In this document: positions 14,362 through 24,778 of the stretch, piece by piece
How positions within the stretch are numbered: the stretch's first letter is position 1
Layout of the letters: each line of letters starts with the position of its first letter
Origin: Karstenula rhodostoma CBS 690.94
Taxonomy: Eukaryota > Ascomycota > Dothideomycetes > Pleosporales > Didymosphaeriaceae
Length of the DNA stretch: 64,000 bases
Reading direction: 5' to 3'
NCBI GenBank assembly: GCA_010093485.1
Contig: MU001515.1
Location: forward strand, 682,672-746,671
Made by a program: the position numbers and the translations under genes
The notes under the pieces: model-generated
What the model was told of the DNA's origin: nothing
Seen by the model: only the letters and a program-made list of their open reading frames with translations
Databases searched by the model: none

Positions 14362-16556
14362 GAATCTAAAAATATATATATCTTTTATGCAATTAAGATG
14401 ATAATAGATCACGCGGACGGTTGAATTGGCTATGACCACTCGTATTCAGGGGTGGTGTCGAAAGTGATGTCGAAGGTGGTGTTGAAAATGGTGTCGAAAT
14501 TCATCACTCTGTGTTCCATAGCCATTGTGATACCGATCCAAGTTTTATCGTCATTTGGACGTACCTGAGAGACGCAGTCTTGTAGTCAAGTGACAACTTT
14601 GCCCAGCTTACTGTTTCCAGCCTGACTAACACATAGATATCCCGATTCCAATGGCACAGAAGGTCTCCCCTGCCCTGGAAAACCCCTCTCATGCATCTTC
14701 GTGCAACCTTCTTGCCCACTATCAGAGACATTGAATACTTCTGCTTGGGAGAGTACAATGGTGCCGTATCAAGCTTTTTAAAGCAACTGCCAGCTTTGAG
14801 TCTGCCGTGGCCTCGCCATTTGACCCCTGAAGGTGACCTGCACCCGCAAATTAAAAGGTGACTTCCCTGACCGTGGGCAGGCCACCTCAAAAGTCTCCCG
14901 GCACTGATAGACTTCGTCTGAGCCTTTATAGACCTACCCCCTCGGCAACTGTGAGTCAGATGATGATGGAGCGATATCCACTGGAAAAACCCGAAGCTCT
15001 CACCTTTCCTTAGCCGGATTTAGCACTTCTGTCCGGGAACCTTTATTCGCTGAAACACGGCCTGATCTTTAACAAGGTTTCCCTTCGTACCTGGGGACTG
15101 CAAACGTGGTGTCAAGCTCTCAGGCCAAGTCTGGCCTACTGGTCGGCAGTGTGCGATATGCATCTCTAAACATCGACCACAGCACAAAAATCACCCGTAT
15201 GTGCAGCTTGTAATATAGAAAAACGTTGTCTCGTATCAATAGCGATGGTCAGGCATTCCGGTTGTAATTAGAAAGGTGTGACTCGGTGGGATCTAGCTTC
15301 GCGAAGGTCAACCCACCGATGTAGATTTCCAGCGGGAATCTTGGCGATCGGAACCATGTATCTGGTCACAGATACATTTAATGAGTTAAAAGAATACAGG
15401 AGCGCAGATTTCAGGGAGTTCGTAGTAATTTTAACGATAGGAGTTCCAAAGATCAGTGCAGGTTTTCATAGATAAGCGCAACGACTAGAGCCTACTGCAT
15501 CAGCTAGAGCTGCTGAACCACGTAACAATGCTTATTCTTGCAACCGACACTCGTCACAGAAGCGGGGAGCGTAGACTGCAGGGGCTATTCCCTGCTACTG
15601 GTGATGGAACTTTGAAATCTTGGGAGCTGGTGCAGCCAACAGTAGCATACTATAATTGTTCCGCCTGCCAACTGACGGCCAACGCATCTCATATTACCTA
15701 ATTCCAATATAAGAATAGCCGTAGAGCCCAGGAGCGCAATCCGATATCGAATTTGACGCGGTTTCGGTGCATTTGAGAAAGTTTCACCCTCACAGAAATA
15801 ATAGCGGAGTTCCACACAAGCCCGATATATATCTTTACATGAGATAGAATCCATACAAACCTCATGCTGCCGCTCCTACGAGGAAAAACAAGTCGCCAAT
15901 GCAGTCCCGCGAGAGGAATAGATGTACACAACAAGCGGCGCAAGGCCGCCACCATCTATTTCGCCGTACTAGCAGGAGCGAGTAACATGCGCGTGATTGA
16001 GATACAAAGTTCCAAGCCATAGACTGACGATCAAGACGAGTTTGCTGCTTCAGTGTACTCACTCCACTGCAGTGGCTCGCACTCGCGAATCCACGCACGC
16101 AGTACCGCCGTCTGGTGGGCTAGATCCGTACCACTACAGGCCGCCTCTTGCGTCCGCCTGCGATGAAGCGGCGGTGAGATAGTCTAATGCGACGCGCAAG
16201 CAAGCGTCATAACTTGGCTCCCCCTAACAGCCACCGTCTCAATCAATGCATTCTTGGTCAGAACATGTGACGTTTCGAACGGAATGGGACAGACGATCGC
16301 GACTTCAACGTCGGTAGTCGTATTCACAAGGCAAATAGGATAGAGACATGATTACCGAGACAGATAAGGCTTCACATTCTCCACCAGCATGTCCACCTCG
16401 TAATCCATTAAAAGCTATAACGCCAAGCTCGATGCAGGGGTATCATATACGGCAGTAGCAAGAGGAAATGAGGAGATAAGAAAAGGAAAGGAAGCAGACC
16501 CTGCGCACAATCGAAACAAGTCTCAGCACGGTGCGACTCCGCCACCACATGTCAAC
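14362..16556. other. Gene-poor stretch, no supported gene
   Basis: Base composition is normal, but no frame gives a convincing protein. The longest open stretch (14,504-14,890, minus strand, 128 codons) has no recognisable domain, signal peptide or intron context, and I leave it uncalled. Several short mutually overlapping open frames at 15.6-16.2 kb look like chance. Confidence 0.5.
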
Positions 16557-16557
16557 T

Positions 16558-18339
16558 TCAGTTCAGACCCTCCCTCAGCTTCCTGTACTGCTCATCGAAC
16601 GCAGCAAGCTTCCGCATCGCTGCATCCAACTCGCTCTTGGCGTGGGTATGCGCGGACTTCTTCGTCTCGAGTTCCGCCTGCGCCTTCTCCATCTTTGTCA
16701 GCCCTTCCTCCAGGTCTTTTTTGGTCGTGAGCGCCTTAGCAAGAAACTCCGGGTTGTATGTCATGGCCTGCAAGGCATCAGGCTGATCGGCATATTTTTC
16801 CCTGAATTGCTGCACCACCAATTCGGCTCCCTGCAGGGCTGCAACCTTCACTACGATCTTCTCGTGGTGTGACTTGACGTTCTCGTACGCAGGGACGGCG
16901 GGCAGCTCTGGGTGCCTCTCGAAGAGCTCGTTGGCGACGAGGTTGAGATCGGCCTGCGCCTTTGCGACGTGGTTACCCACTGTTTGTTCTTTGTTGCGGA
17001 GTCCTTTGGCGTGCGTGATGGCCGAGGAGACACGAGATAGCGCTCCGTTGTACAACTCATCGTCCGTGCTGGCGCGTGGGGCCATGACGCCAGTGGGTTG
17101 GGCTTCTTTGGTTCTCCGGCGCGCAATATTGCTTCCAGACGGAGAAGCGCGGGGGCTTGATCCTGGCAAGGAGAGCAGGGGACTGGTTTGCGTGAGTGTC
17201 AACTCGTGGCGTGTTCGTGTTGCAGACCAAGTCTCAGAATCGTCACGGCGCAGCGTGTGCTCTTGCTTATGCGGCGTAGACTTGCGGTACCATTCAGACT
17301 CGTAGTCTTGTTCCGAGTCCTCTTCTTGTGGATCTTGTTCGTCCTCTTCCACGTCGGCGTCCCGTCCAAACTGTTCTTCTGGCAAGGTCTCGTCGTTCAG
17401 TCCCAGGTATTCTTCCGAGGAAATTTCTTCGTCGCGGAAAGTCTCCTCGTTGGGTGCCAGCTCTTCTTCGGGGAGGATGTCCTGGTCGTAATCAAGGTCC
17501 TCTTCTTGGTGGATCTCAAGATCTTCCCCAAAGGTCTCCTCGTCTTGCAGGGGTTCTTCCGGTGCGCGGCCCAGCTCGACGCTCGCGACCGTGGCATCCA
17601 GCGACTCTTCCTCGTCGGTGTCGTCACCTTCGCTGGATTCTAGGCGTGCACGCTTCGCGCAACGGGGTTCGTGTGGTCTCGCCCTCCAATCGCGATACGC
17701 GGTTAACAGGAGCACTGTCACGTCGAATTTGCCCGCCAACCAAAGCGTGCCCGGAGAATCAGGTCTTTTGCGGGATAGCGTCTTCACGAATTGAGCGCGG
17801 TCGCGCTGGAGCTGCGCGGCAAAATCGTCTGGGCTTCCGTACTGTTCAGAAGTTTGCATGAGACGGTCCACGAGGGCGCGGCTCGGGTCCGAGGTCACGT
17901 GCAAGCGGGCCGCGGTCAGCACGCTCCAGAAATCGTCACCCCAGCGCGCGAGCAGCGTCTTGGTGTGGCTGAGCTTGCGCTGGAAGTTGGAGCCGTCGTC
18001 GACGTGCAGATGGCGCGTGAAGTCTTCGGCGCCCAGCCCAAAGTGGCGATGCACGCCGAGGAAGAGCGCAGCTGCCCAGAAACGCTCCCACGCGTCGTGC
18101 AGCGTCTCAGCGTCCTTTGATCTCCCACCGCGACGGCGACGCGTCACGCGGAAGCTATTGTCGATGCGCTGATGTGCGTTGCGAAGGACGGGGTCGTCGA
18201 GGGCAAGCGTCTGTTCGTGCGGGGGCGGTTTTGCGATGCTGGGGGCCGCGAACTGCTGCAGGATGTCGTAGAAGGCCTGCTTAACGGCGGCGGGGTCAGG
18301 GTCTGCGAGGCGCGCAAAGACTGTGCCAATCTCAGCCAT
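16558..18339 (-). CDS. Hypothetical protein with acidic repeats and C-terminal coiled coil (593 aa)
   Basis: One uninterrupted frame from an ATG at 18,337-18,339 that encodes 593 residues. Three zones are visible. Residues 1-225 are globular-looking and rich in aromatic residues (ERFWAAALFLGVHRHF), perhaps a folded domain. Residues about 230-350 are extremely acidic and built from imperfect 16-18-residue repeats around NEETF and EEEL cores. Residues about 450-593 are a long charged helix with heptad-like spacing. A basic KRAR patch at the junction of zones one and two could be a nuclear signal. The architecture suggests a scaffold or chromatin-associated role, but this is inference only. I do not recognise the family, and no intron is needed. 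It lies on the same strand as the next three genes. Confidence 0.75.
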   Translation of the reverse strand: MAEIGTVFARLADPDPAAVKQAFYDILQQFAAPSIAKPPPHEQTLALDDPVLRNAHQRIDNSFRVTRRRRGGRSKDAETLHDAWERFWAAALFLGVHRHFGLGAEDFTRHLHVDDGSNFQRKLSHTKTLLARWGDDFWSVLTAARLHVTSDPSRALVDRLMQTSEQYGSPDDFAAQLQRDRAQFVKTLSRKRPDSPGTLWLAGKFDVTVLLLTAYRDWRARPHEPRCAKRARLESSEGDDTDEEESLDATVASVELGRAPEEPLQDEETFGEDLEIHQEEDLDYDQDILPEEELAPNEETFRDEEISSEEYLGLNDETLPEEQFGRDADVEEDEQDPQEEDSEQDYESEWYRKSTPHKQEHTLRRDDSETWSATRTRHELTLTQTSPLLSLPGSSPRASPSGSNIARRRTKEAQPTGVMAPRASTDDELYNGALSRVSSAITHAKGLRNKEQTVGNHVAKAQADLNLVANELFERHPELPAVPAYENVKSHHEKIVVKVAALQGAELVVQQFREKYADQPDALQAMTYNPEFLAKALTTKKDLEEGLTKMEKAQAELETKKSAHTHAKSELDAAMRKLAAFDEQYRKLREGLN

Positions 18340-19583
18340 GGAGGCAGATTGCAGATGTACTGTAGGAGCGGCGCAGAACGGCGGCGTGGCCAGATGGGCG
18401 TGGCTACTTCACTCCGAGGCAGGCGCGGGTGGAGCGGTAGGCAGGTGTGTCAAAAGCTCGAATGCTTCACATGGCGCAGCACAGCGAGCTGAAGCTTCAG
18501 GATGCGCGATTCTCGACGGCGGCGGGCCCGCAGCGGGCGTGTGGGATATTTGGAGGCCATGCGCGCCATGTAGCGGAGCTGATGGGAGGCAGGATGCGTC
18601 GTTGAGGAACCGCGGGGACGAAGGCGCCAATCGGCCATGGCCACGGCCGGTCGATGGGACATCCGGCCATGAAAAGTTTCTCACGCTCTCCCGAGAAGGC
18701 GCTTCGGACAAAATCGCAATCCAGCCGCTCAGTCAAGGTGATCCCTTACAGCCCACCGTCAAAGGTCATGCTCGGCCTTGCGACGGAGCCAGCAGTCCTG
18801 GAGCCCTGGAGCGCCCCTCCGCACGTGAGCGCGCTCAGACGCTAGCTCACAAGCGTAAGTGTGCTCTCCTCCAGTTAGTTCACGACGATTTGGTCGTGCA
18901 AGTAGTTTATGTTTTACCACCTTTTCCAGCGCGACCGCGGCCTGCGCATTTAAACGTTAGCAGACAGTAAGTCTTATATATCACGGGTGAGCACACAGAA
19001 AGTTCGAGGCCCAACCTGCTCTCCAACATGCAGACACACAAGTCTGAACATCGCAACACACGCGCTAGACTGGAAAAGACGGACAGCCTAGCAGGATTTA
19101 ACGCAAGGTTCAAGCATAGAACAGAGAGGAATCGTACTATGCAAGAACACGTACGGTATCTTCGCATGTCTACTCGTCTGCACGCAGAACGGCGAACCCT
19201 CCTTCCTTCCACTCGTACCATCTAATCCCGGCTATGCCTTCTGCACCCCTCTTTCTTCCTACCGCTTTCAGTCACCCAAATATGCCTCCACCCATGTCGA
19301 TTATGCATGGGACGCCGCGACCGCGCCATCATACTGCCAGACCCAAAGACGGCGCTCAAGGGCAGCAGGAACATGCATTCTGCGTATTGCAGCGAGAGCA
19401 GGAAAGTCGTGGTAATGGCGCCATACCAGGGGTGGTTCGAGGAAATGTACAGGTCGCCCCCAGCCGTGGTGACAAGCTTCAAAGTCCGCGCAGTCAACGC
19501 ACTGGCCCTGACGGGGAATGAATGCGGACCAGAAGCTCCTCCTGATGTTTGTAAAGTATAGAATGTATCTCCAAGCGGGTCGC
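18340..19583. other. Intergenic region, nothing recognised
   Basis: About 1.2 kb upstream of the 593-aa gene and downstream of the next gene. Short open frames occur on both strands (for example 18,323-18,970 plus) but overlap each other and show no domain or start context that I would trust. Confidence 0.5.
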
Positions 19584-20939
19584 TCATGTCTTCTGCCTCC
19601 TGGTGGGCCTGGACGACACCGATGACCGCGGCGACGGAAAGAGACCTGCAGGTGCGTCGGCGGGAATCCCAGCGGGGACGGCAGTCGGCGCCGCATCAGA
19701 CTCTGTCGGCGCGTGTCGCTTCTGCTGCGGAATCGCACAGGCGTCGATGGCGGCCCCGATGGCGGCGAGGCGGGGGCCAACAGCGTAGGCGGCGATATTC
19801 TTGATCACGTTGCGAGCCTTGCGCATGTCGGCTGGCTTGCGCATGGACAGGCTGTCGAGCCACTTCATGTAGTGCACGGCAACAGGCGCGTCGCCGTCCA
19901 GTTCAGCGGCGCGCCAGTGCACGAAAAACTGCACCTGCTCGCCGTCGGTCGCGCAGGAGAAGTGGCACGTGTCGGCGAGTGCCGCATTGGGGCCGTGCAA
20001 TCGGTGCAGGAGGTTGACGATAGCGGCGCCGTCGCGGGCGCTCTGCGTCTGCGCGTGGTGGATGCCCTCGGTGCCAGACGGGCGCTTCCACTGCGCGGTC
20101 AGGAATGGAAAGAGCTGCAGCGAGGAGATGTCCAGACCGGCGGCGTGCAGCTTGGTCTCTTGCTGCGATGTGAAGACGGGGCTGGACGGCGCCGCGGTGC
20201 GATAGCGGGTCGCGTAGCCATAGGAGCAGTCGGCCTCTGGCTGGGCGAGTGCGCCGTATGCCCTGCGCACCTCGACGCTGCCAGGCGGAAGCAAGGCGCG
20301 TGACAGCCTGCACTTGAAGTCGGCCGCCACGCCTGGGAAGCTGGCCTCGTCGTCGCCGTGCAGCCCCGCCATCAGCGCCGGCTCCAGCGAGTGGATGGCC
20401 GAGTCTTCGCGCACCTTTGCCGCATGCGCATGCGGCGACACCGTGTCTTCGGGCCTACGCTCCTTTGTGATGTGTGTGTCGATGTGCGCCTGCAGCTTGG
20501 CCGGCATATTCGCGCCCGTGTCGACGTGGATGTGGTAGGCCATCAGTTTGCGGCGCGTCTCGAGGTCGTCGGCCGACGTCGAGGTTGCGGATGCCGACAT
20601 GGAGAGGGCGCTTTCGGGCGCGCAGTCGGCTTCGGCGGGCGTTGAGCGGTTCAGCGCCTCGAGGGCGGCTTCGGTGAGCGGCTGCAGCAGTGCGCAGCGG
20701 GCTGGCAGGCACTCGGGGGCGTCGGGGTTGCCGTTGTTGTCGTGGTCACTGCCGCAATTGCTGTCGCTGTCGCTGTCGCCAGCACTGTCTTTGCCGGGGC
20801 GGGGGCGCTCGCTGCAGACGGCAGCGGGGCTCTCGCAGCGTGCTCGCTTGGTCGGCATGTATGGGCGGCGCGGAGGGCGTAGAGGCGGTGGTGGGCTTGT
20901 GAAGTCGTGGTGTCGTGGTGCTGTGTTGCTGTTGATCAT
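19584..20939 (-). CDS. Fungal protein resembling the DUF7924 / PD-(D/E)XK-like group (451 aa)
   Basis: The frame opens at an ATG at 20,937-20,939 and runs 451 codons without introns; a second ATG 27 codons on is an alternative start. The N-terminus is disordered, with Pro-rich, KRAR and Asp/Ser-rich stretches. Residues about 130-400 form a folded-looking domain with YGYATRYR, then LQLFPFLTAQWKR, then a conserved-looking RDGAAIVNLLHRLHG helix. A FSCATDGEQVQFFVHW strand pair and a terminal ARNVIKNIAAYA helix follow. From memory this order matches a family expanded in Dothideomycetes (DUF7924), thought to have a restriction-endonuclease-like fold. If so, the usual E-x-K pair is replaced here by Q-W-K, which could mean loss of catalysis. 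Family assignment is moderate and function unknown. Confidence 0.6.
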   Translation of the reverse strand: MINSNTAPRHHDFTSPPPPLRPPRRPYMPTKRARCESPAAVCSERPRPGKDSAGDSDSDSNCGSDHDNNGNPDAPECLPARCALLQPLTEAALEALNRSTPAEADCAPESALSMSASATSTSADDLETRRKLMAYHIHVDTGANMPAKLQAHIDTHITKERRPEDTVSPHAHAAKVREDSAIHSLEPALMAGLHGDDEASFPGVAADFKCRLSRALLPPGSVEVRRAYGALAQPEADCSYGYATRYRTAAPSSPVFTSQQETKLHAAGLDISSLQLFPFLTAQWKRPSGTEGIHHAQTQSARDGAAIVNLLHRLHGPNAALADTCHFSCATDGEQVQFFVHWRAAELDGDAPVAVHYMKWLDSLSMRKPADMRKARNVIKNIAAYAVGPRLAAIGAAIDACAIPQQKRHAPTESDAAPTAVPAGIPADAPAGLFPSPRSSVSSRPTRRQKT

Positions 20940-21626
20940 GGTTGCGGGAAGTTTGGCGCCCGGTGCGTGCCGAGGTTGATCCAAACGCAGCCTAGTGGCG
21001 TCTTCCGCTTTCAATCATGTGACAGATCCCGGACTTTTGTCTGCACGCATCTGATCCTATCCAGCAATTGATAGACTTACTTTGTGTCTTCCTGGCAGGG
21101 GATTTGGGTCGATCGATAGGCCTAGCTGCACACCGCGTCAAGCGCGGTTGTCAAGTAACGTAGGTCAGCCACAATCGTTCGCGCGTAGTAAATAGTCCTG
21201 GGAGTGGAATGGGTGTGGGTGGCTCTTTGAGCGGGTGTGCCGGCTGCGGCCTGGGGCTGCGGGGTATCATCAGGCGGCGGTGATGAATGGTGCGCGAGCT
21301 GATGACTGCAGGATGGATTTTACCGTGGGGGATGCTTGAGGTGCTGGCGGCGGAGAACAGAGATGGCGTGGATGGTATAGAATCTTGGGCTGTTCTCGTA
21401 CAGTCTGTGCTGCGTGAAGTCCACGCGCTCACACTACTTACTATCCGTCCGTCCAGTACCCCGGCGTTGCATGGTTACAGGTTCTACATCACAATCACAT
21501 GCCTAGACGGCAATTCGAATGCCATGGCTGAATCGTCCAATATATACAACGGACAAAATCCAATTGGTACTATTCATTCTAATATAGGATGCCGTATTGA
21601 CACCCAAGTGGTCTAAATAAAACAGA

Positions 21627-22883
21627 CTAACGCCAGAAACAGATTATATACCCATAGGTCCACAGATAGTAGACAATGGTACGGTAATGTTCCAGGAAGA
21701 TGCGAGCGCCTTCTGAAAGGAATTCAAGCACATCGTTAAGTGACACAGGGCACTCGGACCTGAAACAGTAGACGATATACAGCAAAAGGGAAATCCCGAG
21801 AAGAACTCCAAACACAACTCCACACATGGTTAGAACCCATTGATCCTGTCCGTGCTGCTGCGCGACGCGCTTGAGCCTCTCAAGCTCTTTCTGCTCAAGC
21901 TCTTTCTGCTCAAGCTTCTTGAGCTTCCTGCGCTCAAGGTGCTTATTCACTACGATTTGATAAGTAGCGCAGCAATGCGACAGACATTGTGGGTCTGTAG
22001 TACATTGACATGGGCTGATAATGTCACCCGTGTCAATGAACCTTCCCATAAGCTTTTCGAGGACTTGTTGGGCATGCCGAGCAAGATGCTGGAACGCTGG
22101 ACCATGTCCTAATTGCTGTTGAAACTCTCCGATCGCGCCCCTACTGTCGAATAAACCCACCATGCGATCGCTAAGATATTTGCACAGATCGATCTGGCTC
22201 TGGTCCGCCTGTCTACACCGCTGTCCGCGACAGAGATGGCGGTCTAGAAATGCATGGATCTGCTCATGGACGGCTGTACCAATCAATCGATCGCTTGATT
22301 TGAATGCAGGAGGAAAGATATTAACCTGGACCTCTTCGTGATAGCTGCGCGCAATCAGGGTACTGCCAAGTTTGCTCTTCACAAGGCCCTCCTCGGGTGT
22401 ATGTGTGACCCAGTTGTAGCTAACACGAGCAATCGTTCCACCGAAGAGGGCCTTGCCCACCGAATTGCTGAAGGCCTGCACATCAGGGAGCTGTCGCCAA
22501 TCGCAGGCTACACGTGCCTTGCTAAGTTGGTCATGGAATGGTTCAACGAGCTTTAGAAACGGCTTGCTGGCCGGCTCGGTGTTCATGACGGTGTCCAAAC
22601 GTAAGTGCATGAACTTGAGGGCATCTCGTAAATCGCAGCCGTTTCGGAGTTTGCCTCCTGGGGAGACTGTCTCTCCGGTTTTCGCATCCGCCAAGCCCAA
22701 CATTAAGTTGCCGCAATATTCGCCAAGTTGAGCCCACAATTCGGGTAGATATATGTAACACACGCAAATGTCGTCAACCTCTCCGTAAACACAAGGTAGC
22801 TTGTCGGCGAACGCAGGCGGGAAGGCTGGATACACCGGCTTGCGGTAGGTATCCGGGCTGGCTAGTTCGATCGTGGGTGCCAC
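21627..22883 (-). CDS. SprT-like zincin membrane protein (about 418 aa)
   Basis: A single frame carries AVHEQIHAFLDRH at residues 205-216 (zinc motif HExxH) and GHGPAF at about 259-264, which supplies the third zinc-ligand histidine. This HExxH plus GHG-x-x-F layout with Cys pairs between is that of SprT-like metalloproteases common in fungi. A charged helix of repeated KELE units (316-341) leads into a membrane span (about 352-373), and a second hydrophobic stretch closes the protein. The catalytic domain therefore sits on one side of a membrane anchor, unlike the soluble nuclear Spartan type. The frame begins at GTG; no in-frame ATG occurs upstream before a stop, and the first in-frame ATG is residue 61. 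Either an upstream exon was missed or the original ATG has become GTG. Confidence 0.65.
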   Translation of the reverse strand: MAPTIELASPDTYRKPVYPAFPPAFADKLPCVYGEVDDICVCYIYLPELWAQLGEYCGNLMLGLADAKTGETVSPGGKLRNGCDLRDALKFMHLRLDTVMNTEPASKPFLKLVEPFHDQLSKARVACDWRQLPDVQAFSNSVGKALFGGTIARVSYNWVTHTPEEGLVKSKLGSTLIARSYHEEVQVNIFPPAFKSSDRLIGTAVHEQIHAFLDRHLCRGQRCRQADQSQIDLCKYLSDRMVGLFDSRGAIGEFQQQLGHGPAFQHLARHAQQVLEKLMGRFIDTGDIISPCQCTTDPQCLSHCCATYQIVVNKHLERRKLKKLEQKELEQKELERLKRVAQQHGQDQWVLTMCGVVFGVLLGISLLLYIVYCFRSECPVSLNDVLEFLSEGARIFLEHYRTIVYYLWTYGYIICFWR

Positions 22884-23084
22884 AGCTGCAATCTCCAGAG
22901 AATATGGTTGTATGGTGTGTGAGTTTTGCTGGTTAAGGTGATAATATCGAAGAAGGGTATACTATAAACACGGCTTATACATCGCTAGTCATCAAGTGGA
23001 TTTGAAACCTTCATTGTGTATTCCTAATGTGAGGTTCGGAAGGTCTGTCATTGTGAAAGATCGCCGGCCATAGTCTTTCACTCA

Positions 23085-24085
23085 CTATGTAGAACTGTCT
23101 CCTTGGCCCACAGCGTCAGGAAAATCGATGTTAACTCTAACCTTGGTTTCATCAAGGAGCGTAAGGGTAGGCACATCAACGGAGTACCTCTATCCTTCTT
23201 CAACGCCCTGCGTAGACACCTTCGCGCCGGACCATATGATCCACTCCTTTAGGAGTGTAACCTATTCAACCTTCAAAACATCACTTCCCAGGATAACCAT
23301 GGCTGCTCCATCCATTTTATCCTGATGCTCTGGTCGCACTCGGATGTCCCGAGCGGGTACAGATTCGCCTTGCAACCTGCTACTGCCCTGCCAGCTTGGT
23401 ACGTTTATATCCACCTCTGCGAGTTCCCAGTGGTCGACGTTTGCTGGAAAGACCAGATTTGTATCAGGGCGATTAGGTAATTTCAACCGGACCTTGGTGG
23501 AAGGAGAGATGAATGAATTTTCGAAGTTCGAGACACATCGACTTCTGCGATGAGCTCCTTCCCATTGATCTTCGCTGGGATGGTGACTTTACAGTTGTCG
23601 TAAAGACCTTTGGTGAAGTTGACTGGTACTAGTAGGACAGGCTCAACCGTATACGTTGCTTTTGGACGTGGTGACCGCGGAAGATAATTATACGACCGAG
23701 GGTCGGGAACCTGTTGCTGAGGTTCTGGCCTGGGGGTGGTCCAATGTTTTGCGAGGTGATGGAGCGTCGGAAAGAGCCATACGGCTAGTGTTCTCAGCAA
23801 CAAAAGGACCCCAAGGATCAAGAAGGGTGCGTGACTAATCAGCAAGTGCCACAGACTCCGAATAGATATAACAAATGCTTCGACTTTCTCCACTTACTCT
23901 ACCAGGAGTTTGATCTTTTCGAACGAATTCCTACTGTAGTGTATGTGTTCCTCAAGAATGTGTCGTAACGTCCGTATAGCACGTAAGTTCGTTTCTGTCG
24001 CCGAGTGAAGCTTATCAAGCCTATCTTCAACCGTCCAAAATCCAAACTCCACCTCGCTAGCAATGATATTCCATGGCCAAACCAT
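23085..24085 (-). pseudogene. Membrane-anchored protein with retropepsin-like features, probably C-terminally truncated
   Basis: The proposed start is ATG at 24,083-24,085; an earlier in-frame ATG at 24,235 would include the minisatellite. An intron at 23,835-23,897 (GTAAGT...TTAG) joins the N-terminal helix to a clear membrane span (FLILGVLLLLRTLAVWLF). The following domain reads VTIPAKINGKELIAEVDV, then NSFISPSTKVRL, then AAMVILGSDVLK. That order is the strand pattern of a retropepsin-type aspartyl protease, except that the catalytic D-T/S-G is D-V-S. The frame changes just after EVDV: either a weak 50-nt intron (23,493-23,542) or a one-base indel. TAG codons at 23,262-23,264 and 23,190-23,192 interrupt otherwise continuous coding to 23,085, both at CAG-like positions. 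Family and activity are uncertain. Confidence 0.45.
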
Positions 24086-24140
24086 AGTGGGGAGAAGCAA
24101 AATAATCCGAAATCGTGATTTAGGCGTGTGGGCACGGCAG

Positions 24141-24197
24141 TAGTGATGGTAAAGTAATATAGTGATGGTAAAGTAATATAGTGATGGTAAAGTGATA
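24141..24197. repeat. 19-bp minisatellite, three copies
   Basis: Three head-to-tail copies of tagtgatggtaaagtaata at 24,141-24,159, 24,160-24,178 and 24,179-24,197, the last with one change. It lies at the 5' end of the preceding minus-strand gene. Nineteen is not a multiple of three, so the array fits an untranslated leader or promoter better than coding sequence. Confidence 0.85.
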
Positions 24198-24778
24198 TAT
24201 CGCCAGTCTATCAGTGCGATCCAGACTGGTTTCATAGCAGATTACACAGATAGGAACAGTTCGTGTGCTAGCAAGCTTTTGTCTGTAAGTGGATCTAAAC
24301 CATGCTTTGTCTCGCTGCAGTGGGTCACGCTTCTACTTCGGCCTTTGCGCCCCGCCCAACACGCATGCATTTTTCTTTGTCCATAATCATGTGGCGAAAC
24401 TTGACTTACTCGTCGTCCTGCGAAAATGGAAAATTACTACCCATGAATTCGGTGTCTTCAAAATGAATCGGCGCCTTACGGCCCGATCAGGAACAAAGTC
24501 CACCTCAAAAACAGGGCAAGGGTCAATATCCATACAAAGGTTTCAGACCCAAACAAGAACGGCGTGGCGCGACAACAATACAATCCCTTCGCTCTCTGCG
24601 CACGGCCGCGTGACCCCCGGGCTCGGGGACTCGCTGGACCAGCGACGTGTCGCAAAACTGGTATCCGCCTGTACCATGATTGGCATCTTTGACAAAGCAA
24701 CTTAAGACAACCGTGGGGTCGGCATGCGGCCTTCGACGATTGCCCCCTACGACTGCGGTGGTGGACAGCAATTTTGTT

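Noticed and set aside
14504..14890. 128-codon minus-strand frame
   Set aside because: No domain, signal peptide, intron context or compositional support; kept as uncalled.
18323..18970. 215-codon plus-strand frame
   Set aside because: Runs over the start of the 593-aa gene in antisense; low-complexity translation without domain.
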